Of a DNA stretch of 45,248 bases, positions 16,415 to 24,432 are shown in pieces (positions within the stretch are counted from its first letter, which is position 1; every line of letters begins with the position of its first letter). The stretch is from positions 1 to 45,248 of the forward strand of contig JAHLLR010000041.1 of NCBI GenBank assembly GCA_020444075.1, given 5' to 3'. The notes under the pieces are model-generated. The model saw only the letters and a list, made by a program, of their open reading frames with translations, was not told where the DNA came from and searched no databases. The translations under genes and the position numbers were made by a program. The DNA is from Deltaproteobacteria bacterium. Lineage in GTDB: Bacteria > Desulfobacterota > Desulfobacteria > Desulfobacterales > Desulfosarcinaceae.

Positions 16415-17800
16415 TTAAACCGGGATCTGTTGTATACGACCCCTGGACAGGGAAAACCCGACGCCGATGGCACATAGAGCCGCGAAAATCCCGAAACAGA
16501 TCCGGACGCTGTGAAGAAACAAGGGGTAACTGGCGGGATCGATTTGTCGATGTCCCATCGAAAGGGCCAGCACCACGGTGGCGATGGCCATGCTGACCAT
16601 TTGGCCCAGCAGCCGCATGGTGGCGGTGGCGCCTGAAGCAATGCCGTATAACCGCCGGTCCACCGAACCCATGATTGCACTCATGTTGGGCGATGAAAAC
16701 AGGGCGAAGCCGAACCCCATCAGCACAAGGTTGCCAATGATCAACGGGAGGCGGGTTTCTGGTTTCAGCAGCACAAAATTGAACAGGCCTATTGCCGTGA
16801 TGCCCATCCCGGTCGAGGCGATCCGCCGGGGCTCCATACGATCGGCGTACCGACCGGCAAGAGGAGAAAAAACCGCCATCACCAGCGGTTGAGCCATAAG
16901 GACCGCCCCCGCCGTCTGCGGCGACATCCCTTTCAAATATTGGAGATAGAGGCTGATCAGAAAGGTGACGGCAAACGTGGCCGAATAGTTGATCAGGGCG
17001 GCGATGCTGGAAAAGGCAAAGATCCGGTTTTTTTGAAAAAGCGAAACGTCGAACACCGGATGCACCGTTCGTATCTCCAGCCGGAAAAAAGCGATGGCCC
17101 CGATGACGCCGATCCCTGTTAAGATGATGGCGCGGGGCTTGGGCAGGAACGTGGCCCCGTAAACGAGCAGAAAAATGGATGCAGCATAAAGAAGGCTTCC
17201 GGCAAGGTCGAAGCGGGTCTGCCGGTCGTCGGCCCACTCCCCCTTGAGATACCTCAAGGCCGCGAAAATAGATGCAGCCCCCAGGGGCAACATCAGCGCG
17301 AAAATACTCCGCCAGCCGATCCACTGGGTCAGGATGCCGCCGGCAAAAGGACCCACGGAAAGGCCGATGTAGACCGCCGCCACATAAATACCGATGACCC
17401 GTCCACGCCGTTCGGGAGGAAAGACCGATGTCAGAATCGCCATGCCGGTGGTAATGAACATCGCGGCGCCGAATCCCTGGATGACACGCATACCGATCAG
17501 CCATGCAATGGAAGGGACAAAAGCGGCTAAGGTCGAAGCGGCTGTGTATAGCCAAAGTCCGGTCGTAAAAATCTTCTTTCTGCCGTGGATGTCAGCCAGC
17601 TTTCCGGCTGGAAGCAAGACTACCGCGGTGGATAGAAGATAGGCCGTCGAGATCCAACTCAACCCGACGGCATCCACCGCCCATTCTGCCTGGATCGCGG
17701 GCAGAGCGACATTGACCGCGGAGATCATGAACGGTCCGATAAAAGAAGTCAGGGTGGCTATGAACAGGGCGGATTTTTCAAGCGCAGGATCGTGGTGCAT
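16415..17800 (-). CDS. MFS drug/metabolite transporter, DHA2 (EmrB/QacA-like) type
   Basis: A 461-residue integral membrane protein rich in hydrophobic helices, consistent with the 14-helix DHA2 subfamily. The MFS signature GKLADIHGRKKIF lies between helices 2 and 3 (near residue 57). RVIQGFGAAMFITTGMAIL follows, and GPFAGGILTQWIGWRSIFALMLPLG is typical of the family's motif C region. Start is the ATG at 17800, with AAGGA 9 bases upstream; a TTG at 17809 is in frame but has its SD abutting. It begins 5 bp after the VanZ-like gene, so the two are coupled. Substrate not predictable; probably an exporter driven by the proton gradient. Confidence 0.8.
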   Translation of the reverse strand: MHHDPALEKSALFIATLTSFIGPFMISAVNVALPAIQAEWAVDAVGLSWISTAYLLSTAVVLLPAGKLADIHGRKKIFTTGLWLYTAASTLAAFVPSIAWLIGMRVIQGFGAAMFITTGMAILTSVFPPERRGRVIGIYVAAVYIGLSVGPFAGGILTQWIGWRSIFALMLPLGAASIFAALRYLKGEWADDRQTRFDLAGSLLYAASIFLLVYGATFLPKPRAIILTGIGVIGAIAFFRLEIRTVHPVFDVSLFQKNRIFAFSSIAALINYSATFAVTFLISLYLQYLKGMSPQTAGAVLMAQPLVMAVFSPLAGRYADRMEPRRIASTGMGITAIGLFNFVLLKPETRLPLIIGNLVLMGFGFALFSSPNMSAIMGSVDRRLYGIASGATATMRLLGQMVSMAIATVVLALSMGHRQIDPASYPLFLHSVRICFGIFAALCAIGVGFSLSRGRIQQIPV

Positions 17801-17805
17801 GCCTT

Positions 17806-18216
17806 TCAATCCTTAAGTGATGGAAACGCTGCACCAGGATGGCGAGACATCGCTTTCATGTATCCCAGGGCACCGATGACGCCGCCCAAAAAATCCGCTA
17901 GCACATCATACCCATCAGCTTGACGCGCCGCCACGAAAGATTGATGGAATTCATCGCTTACGCCAAAAAAGGTGGCAAAACATACACTGACCACGATCAA
18001 TTGCACGGTGGACCATCGATCGGACCAACTGGCCCGGCAGGCCCGGAAAACGAGAGCGGCCAGCAGGCCATAGGCCGCCATGTGCAGCACTTTGTCTTTC
18101 ATTGGGAAAGAAGGACCTATTTCAGGCGATGGAAAACTGGATTGGACAGCTATCGCCGCACATAAAGCCATTACCGGCATCCAGTATAGCAAAAATTTTC
18201 TCGGTGCGGTTTTCAT
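17806..18216 (-). CDS. VanZ-like family membrane protein
   Basis: A 136-residue protein with about four hydrophobic segments and the VanZ-family pattern: KVLHMAAYGLLAALVFRA near residue 40, then FATFFGVSDEFHQSFVAARQADGYDVLADFLGGVIGALGY near 80-120. Function of chromosomal VanZ-like proteins is mostly unknown; involvement in glycopeptide resistance should not be assumed. The ribosome-binding site is weak. It lies 84 bp downstream of thrS on the same strand; an imperfect GCTGCAGCC/GGCTGCAGC repeat (18247-18283) sits in that gap. Confidence 0.75.
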   Translation of the reverse strand: MKTAPRKFLLYWMPVMALCAAIAVQSSFPSPEIGPSFPMKDKVLHMAAYGLLAALVFRACRASWSDRWSTVQLIVVSVCFATFFGVSDEFHQSFVAARQADGYDVLADFLGGVIGALGYMKAMSRHPGAAFPSLKD

Positions 18217-18300
18217 GGAGCAGCAGGAAAGGCCTCAGGGGAAGTCGCTGCAGCCTTCCCAGGATTCCGGGGATGGCTGCAGCGGCAGTTGTGAATCGGA

Positions 18301-20217
18301 CTATTCGTCGAACATATCCAGGTGCAGGCGTCTGTCAGCCACGTGGGCCGTCACCTGCGTCATAAAGTGGGCCATGGGGATACCGTAGCGGACAGTACCG
18401 TCCAGCGTACGGACGGATATGGTGCCGGCCTCCTGTTCTTTGGCGCCGCAGGTCAGAATCAGCGGCGTCCTGGCCAGTTGGGCTTCACGAATTTTACGGT
18501 TGAGGCTTTCCGTCCGGTCATCCACTTCAACCCGAAGACCCGCGGCAGTCATGGTTTTGGCGACATCCTGGGCAAAGGGAATCAGGTTATCGTTGATTGG
18601 CAGCAAAACAGCCTGAACCGGCGCCAGCCAGAGGGGAAACTTGCCTTCGAAGTGTTCAATAAGGATTCCCAGAAACCGTTCGATGGAACCGAACACCGTC
18701 CGGTGGAGCATGATGGGCCGGTGTTTTTCATTGTCTTTTCCCACATAGGTCAGGTCGAACCGCTCGGGCAGGCTCATGTCCAGTTGAATGGTTCCGCACT
18801 GCCAGGTCCGCCCCAGAGCATCCTTGATATGCAGGTCGATCTTGGGGCCGTAGAAGGCGCCGTCTCCCTCGTTGATGCGGTATTCCTGGCCGTACGCATC
18901 CAGCGCTGAGCGAAGCCCGTCGGTAGCCAGTTCCCACTGCTCGTCGGTACCGATCGATTTTTCCGGCCGGGTGGACAGCTCCAGATGAAAACCGAGGCCG
19001 AATTGGCTATATACCCGCTCCTCCAGCCTCAGCAGGTCCAGAATCTCATCCTGGATCTGTTCCGGCATCATGAAAAGGTGGGCATCATCCTGGTGAAAAG
19101 CCCGCACCCGGAATAATCCGTTGAGCACCCCGGACAGCTCGTGGCGGTGCACCAAACCAATTTCTGCGGCGCGGATGGGAAGCTCCCGGTAAGAGTGCGG
19201 CCGGGTGCTGTAAAGCAGCATGCCGCCGGGACAGTTCATGGGCTTGATGGCGTAAGCCTGTTCATCCACTGCGGTGGTGTACATGTTCTCACGATAGTTC
19301 TCCCAGTGACCGCTTTTCTCCCACAAGGTGCGCTGGAGGATAATGGGCGTTTTGGTTTCCACGTATCCGGCCTCCCGGTGGGCGTCGCGCCAGAAGTCCA
19401 GCAGGGCGTTCCACACCTCCATGCCCTTGGGATGGAAAAAGGGCATGCCCGGCGCATCGTCATGGAAGCTGAACAGGTCCATGGCCGCACCGATCTTGCG
19501 GTGGTTGCGTTTTTTGGCCTCTTCCAGAAAGTTGAGATAAGCCTTGAGCTGCTTCTTGTCGAAAAAGGCCGTGCCGTAGATCCGCTGGAGCTGAGCCTTG
19601 GATTGGTCCGCCCGCCAGTAGGCACCGGACACCCGCATCAGTTTGACCGCCCGCACAAACCCGGTGTGCGGCACGTGGGGCCCCCGGCACAGGTCGGTAA
19701 ACTCACCCTGTTTGTAGAACGAGATGGTACCGTCGGCCAGGTCGGAAATCATTTCGGTCTTGTAGGGCTCCTCCTTGTAAAATTCCAGGGCATCGGCCTT
19801 GGACACCTCATGGCGTTCGACGGGAATCTTCGCCTTGATGATACGGTTCATTTCCGCTTCGATCTTGGGAAAGGCCTCCTCGGACAGCGGCTCCATATCG
19901 ATGTCGTAATAAAACCCGTCCTCCACCACCGGCCCGATGGTGAGTTTGGCCTGGGGGTAGAGATTCAGCACCGCCTGGGCCATGACGTGCGCGGCGCTGT
20001 GGCGCATGATTTCCAGCGCTTCGGGGTCCCGGGTGGTAATCAGCCGGACGGCGGCATCCCGCGTGATGGTCCGGTTCAAATCTACCAGGTTGCCTTCGAT
20101 TTCCATGGCCACGCAATCCCGGGCCAGGCCCTCGGAGATGCTCTTGGCCACAACCATTCCCGTGGGATAATCGTCAAAGGGTTTTCGACTTCCATCGGGA
20201 AGTGTGATATGAATCAT
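18301..20217 (-). CDS. thrS: Threonyl-tRNA synthetase
   Basis: A full-length 638-residue class II synthetase. The N-terminal TGS domain (MIHITLPDGSRKPFDDYPTG) is followed by the editing domain with HSAAHVMAQAV near residue 73 and the SGAYWRAD region. The catalytic core contains NCPGGMLLYSTR near 325, RVRAFHQDDAHLFM near 370, and the motif 3 segment HRTVFGSIERFLGILIEH. The C-terminal anticodon-binding domain starts near FPLWLAPVQ. AAGGAAGG precedes the ATG. Divergent from the RNase D gene, with a 134-bp intergenic region in which no T-box or other leader structure was recognised. Confidence 0.97.
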   Translation of the reverse strand: MIHITLPDGSRKPFDDYPTGMVVAKSISEGLARDCVAMEIEGNLVDLNRTITRDAAVRLITTRDPEALEIMRHSAAHVMAQAVLNLYPQAKLTIGPVVEDGFYYDIDMEPLSEEAFPKIEAEMNRIIKAKIPVERHEVSKADALEFYKEEPYKTEMISDLADGTISFYKQGEFTDLCRGPHVPHTGFVRAVKLMRVSGAYWRADQSKAQLQRIYGTAFFDKKQLKAYLNFLEEAKKRNHRKIGAAMDLFSFHDDAPGMPFFHPKGMEVWNALLDFWRDAHREAGYVETKTPIILQRTLWEKSGHWENYRENMYTTAVDEQAYAIKPMNCPGGMLLYSTRPHSYRELPIRAAEIGLVHRHELSGVLNGLFRVRAFHQDDAHLFMMPEQIQDEILDLLRLEERVYSQFGLGFHLELSTRPEKSIGTDEQWELATDGLRSALDAYGQEYRINEGDGAFYGPKIDLHIKDALGRTWQCGTIQLDMSLPERFDLTYVGKDNEKHRPIMLHRTVFGSIERFLGILIEHFEGKFPLWLAPVQAVLLPINDNLIPFAQDVAKTMTAAGLRVEVDDRTESLNRKIREAQLARTPLILTCGAKEQEAGTISVRTLDGTVRYGIPMAHFMTQVTAHVADRRLHLDMFDE

Positions 20218-20351
20218 TTTTTTATCTGCCTTCCTTAAATAGGTTGTGCATTACGTCAAGAATGGATATCCACCAGTTCCCCAATAATTCAGTGATAAAA
20301 AAACAACTTATGAAAAGTAGGGAAAAACCCTCTCCGGGTCAAGCAAAAAAT

Positions 20352-21500
20352 ATGAACGCCCTTTCCGATCCCTCCTACCGTTTTATCAGATCGCCGGCCG
20401 AACTGAAACAATTTGTCGACCGGATCAGCCGTGAGGAAATCCTTGCCGTGGATCTTGAGGCGGACTCCATGTTTCACTACCAGGAGAAAGTCTGCCTGGT
20501 GCAGATGGCCGGCAACGGTGAGAATGTGGTCATCGATCCCCTTGAAGTCAACGACCTTTCACCCTTGGCCCCCGTATTCATGGACAAGGCCATCTGCAAA
20601 GTGTTTCATGGTTCGGACTATGACGTACGTTCCCTCTACCGCGATTTTTCTATCGAGATCAACAACCTGTTCGATACTCAGCTGGCAAGCATGTTTATGG
20701 GTGAACGGGAGACCAGCCTGGGGGCCGTGGTCAACAAGCGCTTCGGCATTCAACTGGACAAGCGCTACCAGAAAAAGGACTGGTCTCAACGCCCCCTGCC
20801 CGACGGAATGATCGAATACGCTGCATCAGACGTGCATCACCTGATCCCGCTGGCCCGTCTGCTCATGGAGGAACTGGAAGAAAAAGGACGTCTGGACTGG
20901 GTCAGGGAGGAGTGCGATTACCTGTCCGAGGTCAGGCCGATGGAAAACGGCGGCGATCCGTTGTTCCTTCGGTTCCGCGGTGCCGGCCGTCTGCCGCGGC
21001 GCAACCTGGCGGCACTGGAGGGGCTGCTGCAGTATCGTCGGGAATTGGCCGAAAAAAAGGACCGTCCCCTGTTCAAGGTCTTTTCCAATACCGCCATGCT
21101 GAAAATCGCCACTGAAATGCCCGAAACGCCTCAGGCCATGGAGGCGGCTCACTGCATGAGCACCAAGCAGATCCGTATTTACGGCAAATCGTTAACTGCC
21201 ATCGTAAAAAAGGCCAACGCCATGGATGCAAAGGACCTGCCCACCTATCCGCGGAAACGGCGGACACCCGTGTCACCCACGGTGCCCGAACGGATCAGGG
21301 CCATCAAGGCCTGGCGCGATCGGCTGGCCGACCGGTTGGATATCGATCCCACCCTGCTGTTCAATAAAGCCCTGATGACCGCCATTGCCGTTCATAAGCC
21401 TTCGGATATCCCGGGTCTGCGAACGGTCGAGGGCATCCGCAACTGGCAGGTGGAGGCCTTTGGCGTGGAGGTCCTGGAAACCTTATCCGCCCTGCCCTGA
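20352..21500 (+). CDS. rnd: Ribonuclease D
   Basis: A 3'-5' exoribonuclease of the DEDDy family that trims tRNA and other stable RNA 3' ends. The catalytic acids are visible: LAVDLEADSMF near residue 32, FHGSDYDVRSLY near 92, and YAASDVHHL near 157. An HRDC-like C-terminal region contains VPERIRAIKAWRDRLADRLDIDP near 310. Length is 382 with the ATG at 20352, chosen because the protein then begins just before the conserved exonuclease domain. Upstream in-frame starts at 20262 and 20310 are possible, and none has a convincing ribosome-binding site. Confidence 0.88.
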   Translation: MNALSDPSYRFIRSPAELKQFVDRISREEILAVDLEADSMFHYQEKVCLVQMAGNGENVVIDPLEVNDLSPLAPVFMDKAICKVFHGSDYDVRSLYRDFSIEINNLFDTQLASMFMGERETSLGAVVNKRFGIQLDKRYQKKDWSQRPLPDGMIEYAASDVHHLIPLARLLMEELEEKGRLDWVREECDYLSEVRPMENGGDPLFLRFRGAGRLPRRNLAALEGLLQYRRELAEKKDRPLFKVFSNTAMLKIATEMPETPQAMEAAHCMSTKQIRIYGKSLTAIVKKANAMDAKDLPTYPRKRRTPVSPTVPERIRAIKAWRDRLADRLDIDPTLLFNKALMTAIAVHKPSDIPGLRTVEGIRNWQVEAFGVEVLETLSALP

Positions 21501-21540
21501 GACCCCGCCATCGGCCCTGATTAGCCACTGACGGGCAGCG

Positions 21541-21574
21541 GGCCGGAGCGTGCCCCGGCCAGGCTTTTTTCTTT
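21541..21574 (+). terminator. Terminator after rnd
   Basis: GGCCGG (21541-21546) pairs with CCGGCC (21555-21560). AGGC and a T-rich tract (TTTTTTCTTTT, 21565-21575) follow. Confidence 0.65.
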
Positions 21575-21643
21575 TCGATGGTAATACGTCGCCCAGCCAT
21601 CCAACCGCGGGAATGGGGATTTCAATATCGGATGCACGGCGGG

Positions 21644-22291
21644 TCATTGATCAGGCGGCAGCATCCGACAAACCGGCGCTGATCGGCCATCATAGCGAAT
21701 CAGTGCGCCGCCGGACCGCCCCATGGCGCAGTTGACCACGGTCGTTTTCCCGAGGGTTTCCACACCGGCCTGTTCGTGAATATGCCCGCAGATGACCAGC
21801 GCCGGCGAACAGCGGTCCACCAGCCGTCTGACGGCCCGGCTTCCTGCGTGGAATTTACCCAGCACCCGATCCCTGATGCCGTAAGGCGGGGGGTGGACCA
21901 CCAGCACACTGTGGGCCTGCAACATGGCGGATACCCGGGTCACGGCTCCAGTCTCTCTGAAGCCTAATCGGGAATGAAAGGGCAGCGGCAGGGTGCCCCC
22001 GATGCCGACAATATCGACGCCGTCAAAACGCGCCGCAGACAGATGAATGGATCGAAACCGGGGAAACGATTGCAGCCGGCGCCCTATATCCCGGCAGTCA
22101 CTGTTGCCCCGGATGAGCAGCACCGGCACATCCAATCGACTCAATCCGTCAAGCATGACATCCGGCTGCCGGCGCCGTGAGATGTCCCCGGCCAGGACCA
22201 GCAAATCCGGTCGGTGGACGGCGATCTGCCTTTCAATACTTCGAATCCTTTCCCGATGGCCGTGGATATCGGCTGCAGCAAAAATCAGCAT
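21644..22291 (-). CDS. Calcineurin-like metallophosphoesterase
   Basis: A 215-residue protein with the metal-binding signatures of the calcineurin-like superfamily: AADIHGHRERI (residues 6-16), LVLAGDISRR near 35, LLIRGNSDCRD near 60, VLVVHPPPYGIRD near 130, and VICGHIHEQAGVE near 168. Similar small proteins are phosphodiesterases or nucleases of unknown substrate. It converges with rnd and is divergent from rsmE, so it is probably transcribed alone. The substrate cannot be assigned from sequence. Confidence 0.8.
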   Translation of the reverse strand: MLIFAAADIHGHRERIRSIERQIAVHRPDLLVLAGDISRRRQPDVMLDGLSRLDVPVLLIRGNSDCRDIGRRLQSFPRFRSIHLSAARFDGVDIVGIGGTLPLPFHSRLGFRETGAVTRVSAMLQAHSVLVVHPPPYGIRDRVLGKFHAGSRAVRRLVDRCSPALVICGHIHEQAGVETLGKTTVVNCAMGRSGGALIRYDGRSAPVCRMLPPDQ

Positions 22292-22426
22292 TGTTGGTAT
22301 CCCCTTTCCGCGGAAGCAATGGACGATGGGGTAATCTATAATAATTGCCTTGACAGGTAAACGGATTTGATGAAATCAGAATGAATCGTTGACATGCCCT
22401 TCATTCGGCAGGCGGAAAGCAATCCC

Positions 22427-23179
22427 ATGTCCCTGAGACGTTTTTTTATGGCACCGGAAATGGTCAACCATCCGCACCCGGAAATTTCCGGCTCGGATGC
22501 CGGCCACATCTGCCGGGTGCTTCGCCTGTCCGCCGGTGATATCGTGGAACTTTTTGACGGTACCGGAAACGGATACCTGGCGCAGATCGTTTCAGCTTCC
22601 CCCAAGCGGGTTTCGTTTATTATCAAGGAATCGTTTCCGATGCTGTCCGAATCGTCCGTTCAGATCTCCCTGGCCCAGGGATTTCTCAAGGACCGCAAAA
22701 TGGACGACCTGATCCGTCAATTGACGGAACTGGGCATCCATCGCTGGATGCCTTTCTATGCGGCCCGGTCGGTACCCGTGCCGGGCAAAAAAGGTATGGG
22801 GGCAAGGTTGAACCGATGGGAGAAAATTGCCATCGAAGCGGTCAAGCAGTGCCGGCGCGGACAGGTTCCCCGAATAACACCGGCAGGCAATTTCGACGAT
22901 ATGCTGTTGGCAGCGGCCGACAGCGATCTTAAAATCATCTTCTGGGAAGGCGCACCGCAGGCGTTTGAAATTCCCGGGACGGTACCGCCGCAGCCCAAAA
23001 AAATAACGGTGGCGGTAGGCCCGGAGGGCGGCTTCGAGCCCGGCGAAATTCAGCGTGCCCGGGAGCACGGATTTCTCACCACGGGTCTGGGTCCCCGAAT
23101 TCTCCGGGCGGAGACCGCCACCCTGGCCGCCTGCACCCTGGTGCAGTATCGCTTTGGCGATATGGGCATCACCCATTGA
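22427..23179 (+). CDS. rsmE: 16S rRNA (uracil-1498-N3)-methyltransferase
   Basis: A 250-residue SPOUT methyltransferase that methylates U1498 of 16S rRNA. The N-terminal PUA-like domain begins MSLRRFFMAPE and has HICRVLRLSAGDIVELFDGTGN near residue 28. The C-terminal SAM-binding trefoil knot has VAVGPEGGFEPGEIQRAREHGF near 200 and LGPRILRAETATLAACTLVQYRFGD at the end. Start at 22427 is preferred over the in-frame ATG at 22394 because GGAAAG lies 7 bases upstream and the protein then begins like its family. Confidence 0.92.
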   Translation: MSLRRFFMAPEMVNHPHPEISGSDAGHICRVLRLSAGDIVELFDGTGNGYLAQIVSASPKRVSFIIKESFPMLSESSVQISLAQGFLKDRKMDDLIRQLTELGIHRWMPFYAARSVPVPGKKGMGARLNRWEKIAIEAVKQCRRGQVPRITPAGNFDDMLLAAADSDLKIIFWEGAPQAFEIPGTVPPQPKKITVAVGPEGGFEPGEIQRAREHGFLTTGLGPRILRAETATLAACTLVQYRFGDMGITH

Positions 23180-23214
23180 CCGCTAACGGAAACGATCTTG
23201 AACCGGAGAGAAAA

Positions 23215-23325
23215 ATGAGTCCGCCCCCTGGAAGATTCACAATCCTGAAGGAACATTCCGAGCATCGTCAACACTGGCGCCTTGGGATGGCGTGGAAAAC
23301 GGGATTGATTTTTTTGTTTCAATAG
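23215..23325 (+). CDS. Possible small ORF of 36 codons
   Basis: An ATG with GGAGAG upstream opens a 36-codon frame (MSPPPGRFTILKEHSEHRQH to GLIFLFQ) in the 214-bp gap between rsmE and the GAF-ANTAR gene. No recognised family; a hydrophobic tail is the only feature. It may be chance. Confidence 0.15.
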   Translation: MSPPPGRFTILKEHSEHRQHWRLGMAWKTGLIFLFQ

Positions 23326-23393
23326 TATGTCCGATAAGTGTGGCCGGAAACCAGCCATTGAAAATTTATCATTGACAAGGTAACCGTTTAGCC

Positions 23394-24149
23394 ATGGAAA
23401 AGATCGACCAGAGCATCTACGATGGTTACATCAAAGCCCTCACGGACATCAGCCGGGCCATCACCTCGGATTTGTTTCTGGAAGATCTGCTCAAGCTCAT
23501 CGTCATGGTCACGGCCAAGGTCACCGGCGTGGAAATATGCTCCCTGTGGCTCATCGATGAGAATGAAAAGCCGACTAAAATCAGGCTCAAGGCTACCCAG
23601 TCCATCGATCCGGAATATATCAAAGACCGCTCCCTGAACCTCAACGAAGGGGTCGTCGGGGTTGTGGTCACCACCAAACGCCCCATCACCATCAAAAACG
23701 TGCTTCGCAGCAAACGATTCAAAGAGAAGGAGATGGCCCGTAAGCTCAAATTGATCTCCATGGTCGGTGTTCCGCTCCAGTTGAAAAATGAGAAAATCAT
23801 CGGCGTGCTTAACTGCTTTACCGCATCCCCGCATACGTTTTCCCTTACCGAGATCAACCTGCTGACGGCCGTGGCCAACCAGGCGGCAGTGGCCATCATG
23901 AATACGGAGTTGATGCTCAAAGCCAAGATCATCCAGGAGGAATTGGAAACGCGCAAGCTCATCGAACGGGCCAAGGAGATCCTGGTTCGCCGACGGAGCC
24001 TGGATGTCGACAGCGCATTTCGGTGGATACAGAAGCGAAGCATGGATAGCCGCAAATCCATGCGCGAGGTCGCCGAAGCAATCTTGCTGTCAGAGGATTT
24101 GGGATACTACTCGAGCATTCCCCACGCGTTGAAAAAAGAAAACAAATAA
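23394..24149 (+). CDS. GAF-ANTAR RNA-binding antitermination regulator
   Basis: A 251-residue protein. A GAF sensor domain spans residues about 20-165 (LIVMVTAKVTGVEICSLWLIDE, then LNEGVVGVVVTTKRPI and MVGVPLQLKNEKIIGVLNCF). A linker helix leads to a C-terminal ANTAR domain (LIERAKEILVRRRSLDVDSAF, then MDSRKSMREVAEAILLSEDL, about 190-242). ANTAR domains bind paired hexaloop RNA hairpins and prevent transcription termination, commonly at nitrogen or amine-use genes. Such a pair lies in the leader immediately downstream (24218-24271), before a glutamate synthase-like gene, so this is very likely its regulator. The GAF ligand is unknown, and no receiver domain is present. Confidence 0.88.
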   Translation: MEKIDQSIYDGYIKALTDISRAITSDLFLEDLLKLIVMVTAKVTGVEICSLWLIDENEKPTKIRLKATQSIDPEYIKDRSLNLNEGVVGVVVTTKRPITIKNVLRSKRFKEKEMARKLKLISMVGVPLQLKNEKIIGVLNCFTASPHTFSLTEINLLTAVANQAAVAIMNTELMLKAKIIQEELETRKLIERAKEILVRRRSLDVDSAFRWIQKRSMDSRKSMREVAEAILLSEDLGYYSSIPHALKKENK

Positions 24150-24168
24150 GTTATACTTAACTTCATCC

Positions 24169-24197
24169 TTGACATTAACCATTTCCGCTGATATCGA
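24169..24197 (+). promoter_or_regulatory. Candidate promoter of the ANTAR-controlled leader
   Basis: A perfect TTGACA (24169-24174) is followed after 17 bases by TATCGA (24192-24197), a weak -10. Start would fall near 24204, just before hairpin P1. Confidence 0.4.
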
Positions 24198-24217
24198 TCA
24201 GTCAAACAATGATCAGC

Positions 24218-24349
24218 GTTGCACACAACGGTGTGTGTAACGGCTATACAACCGACAAAGGCGTCCGTTGTCCTGTATCAGGGGAAAGAATGCCTTTTTG
24301 TGCGTTTGGTAAGGCGACATTTCCCCGGTGAGGGAACGTCGCCTTTTTT
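24218..24349 (+). ncRNA. ANTAR-type antitermination leader: two hexaloop hairpins and two terminators
   Basis: P1 (24218-24241) has a 9-bp stem (GTTGCACAC with GTGTGTAAC, one G-U) and loop AACGGU. P2 (24248-24271) has stem ACAAC-C-GAC with GTC-C-GTTGT (one C/C mismatch) and loop AAAGGC. Both are 24 bases long, 6 bases apart, with A at loop position 1 and G at position 4, as ANTAR targets require. A competing hairpin T1 pairs AAAGGCGT (24257-24264) with ATGCCTTT (24290-24297), encloses CCTG/CAGG, and ends in five T; it cannot coexist with P2. A second terminator T2 pairs AAGGCGAC (24311-24318) with GTCGCCTT (24338-24345), with six T to 24349. The controlled gene starts at 24433. Confidence 0.8.
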
Positions 24350-24432
24350 ATTGGCTTCTCAAAAAAAATGGATGGCCAGGATTCGAATAGATGGAATTGC
24401 GGTTGAACTCTTAACGGTTGAGGAATGGAAAA

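Noticed and set aside
18247-18283. GCTGCAGCC/GGCTGCAGC repeat between thrS and the VanZ-like gene as a terminator
   Set aside because: Long unpaired loop and no T tract; the genes look cotranscribed.
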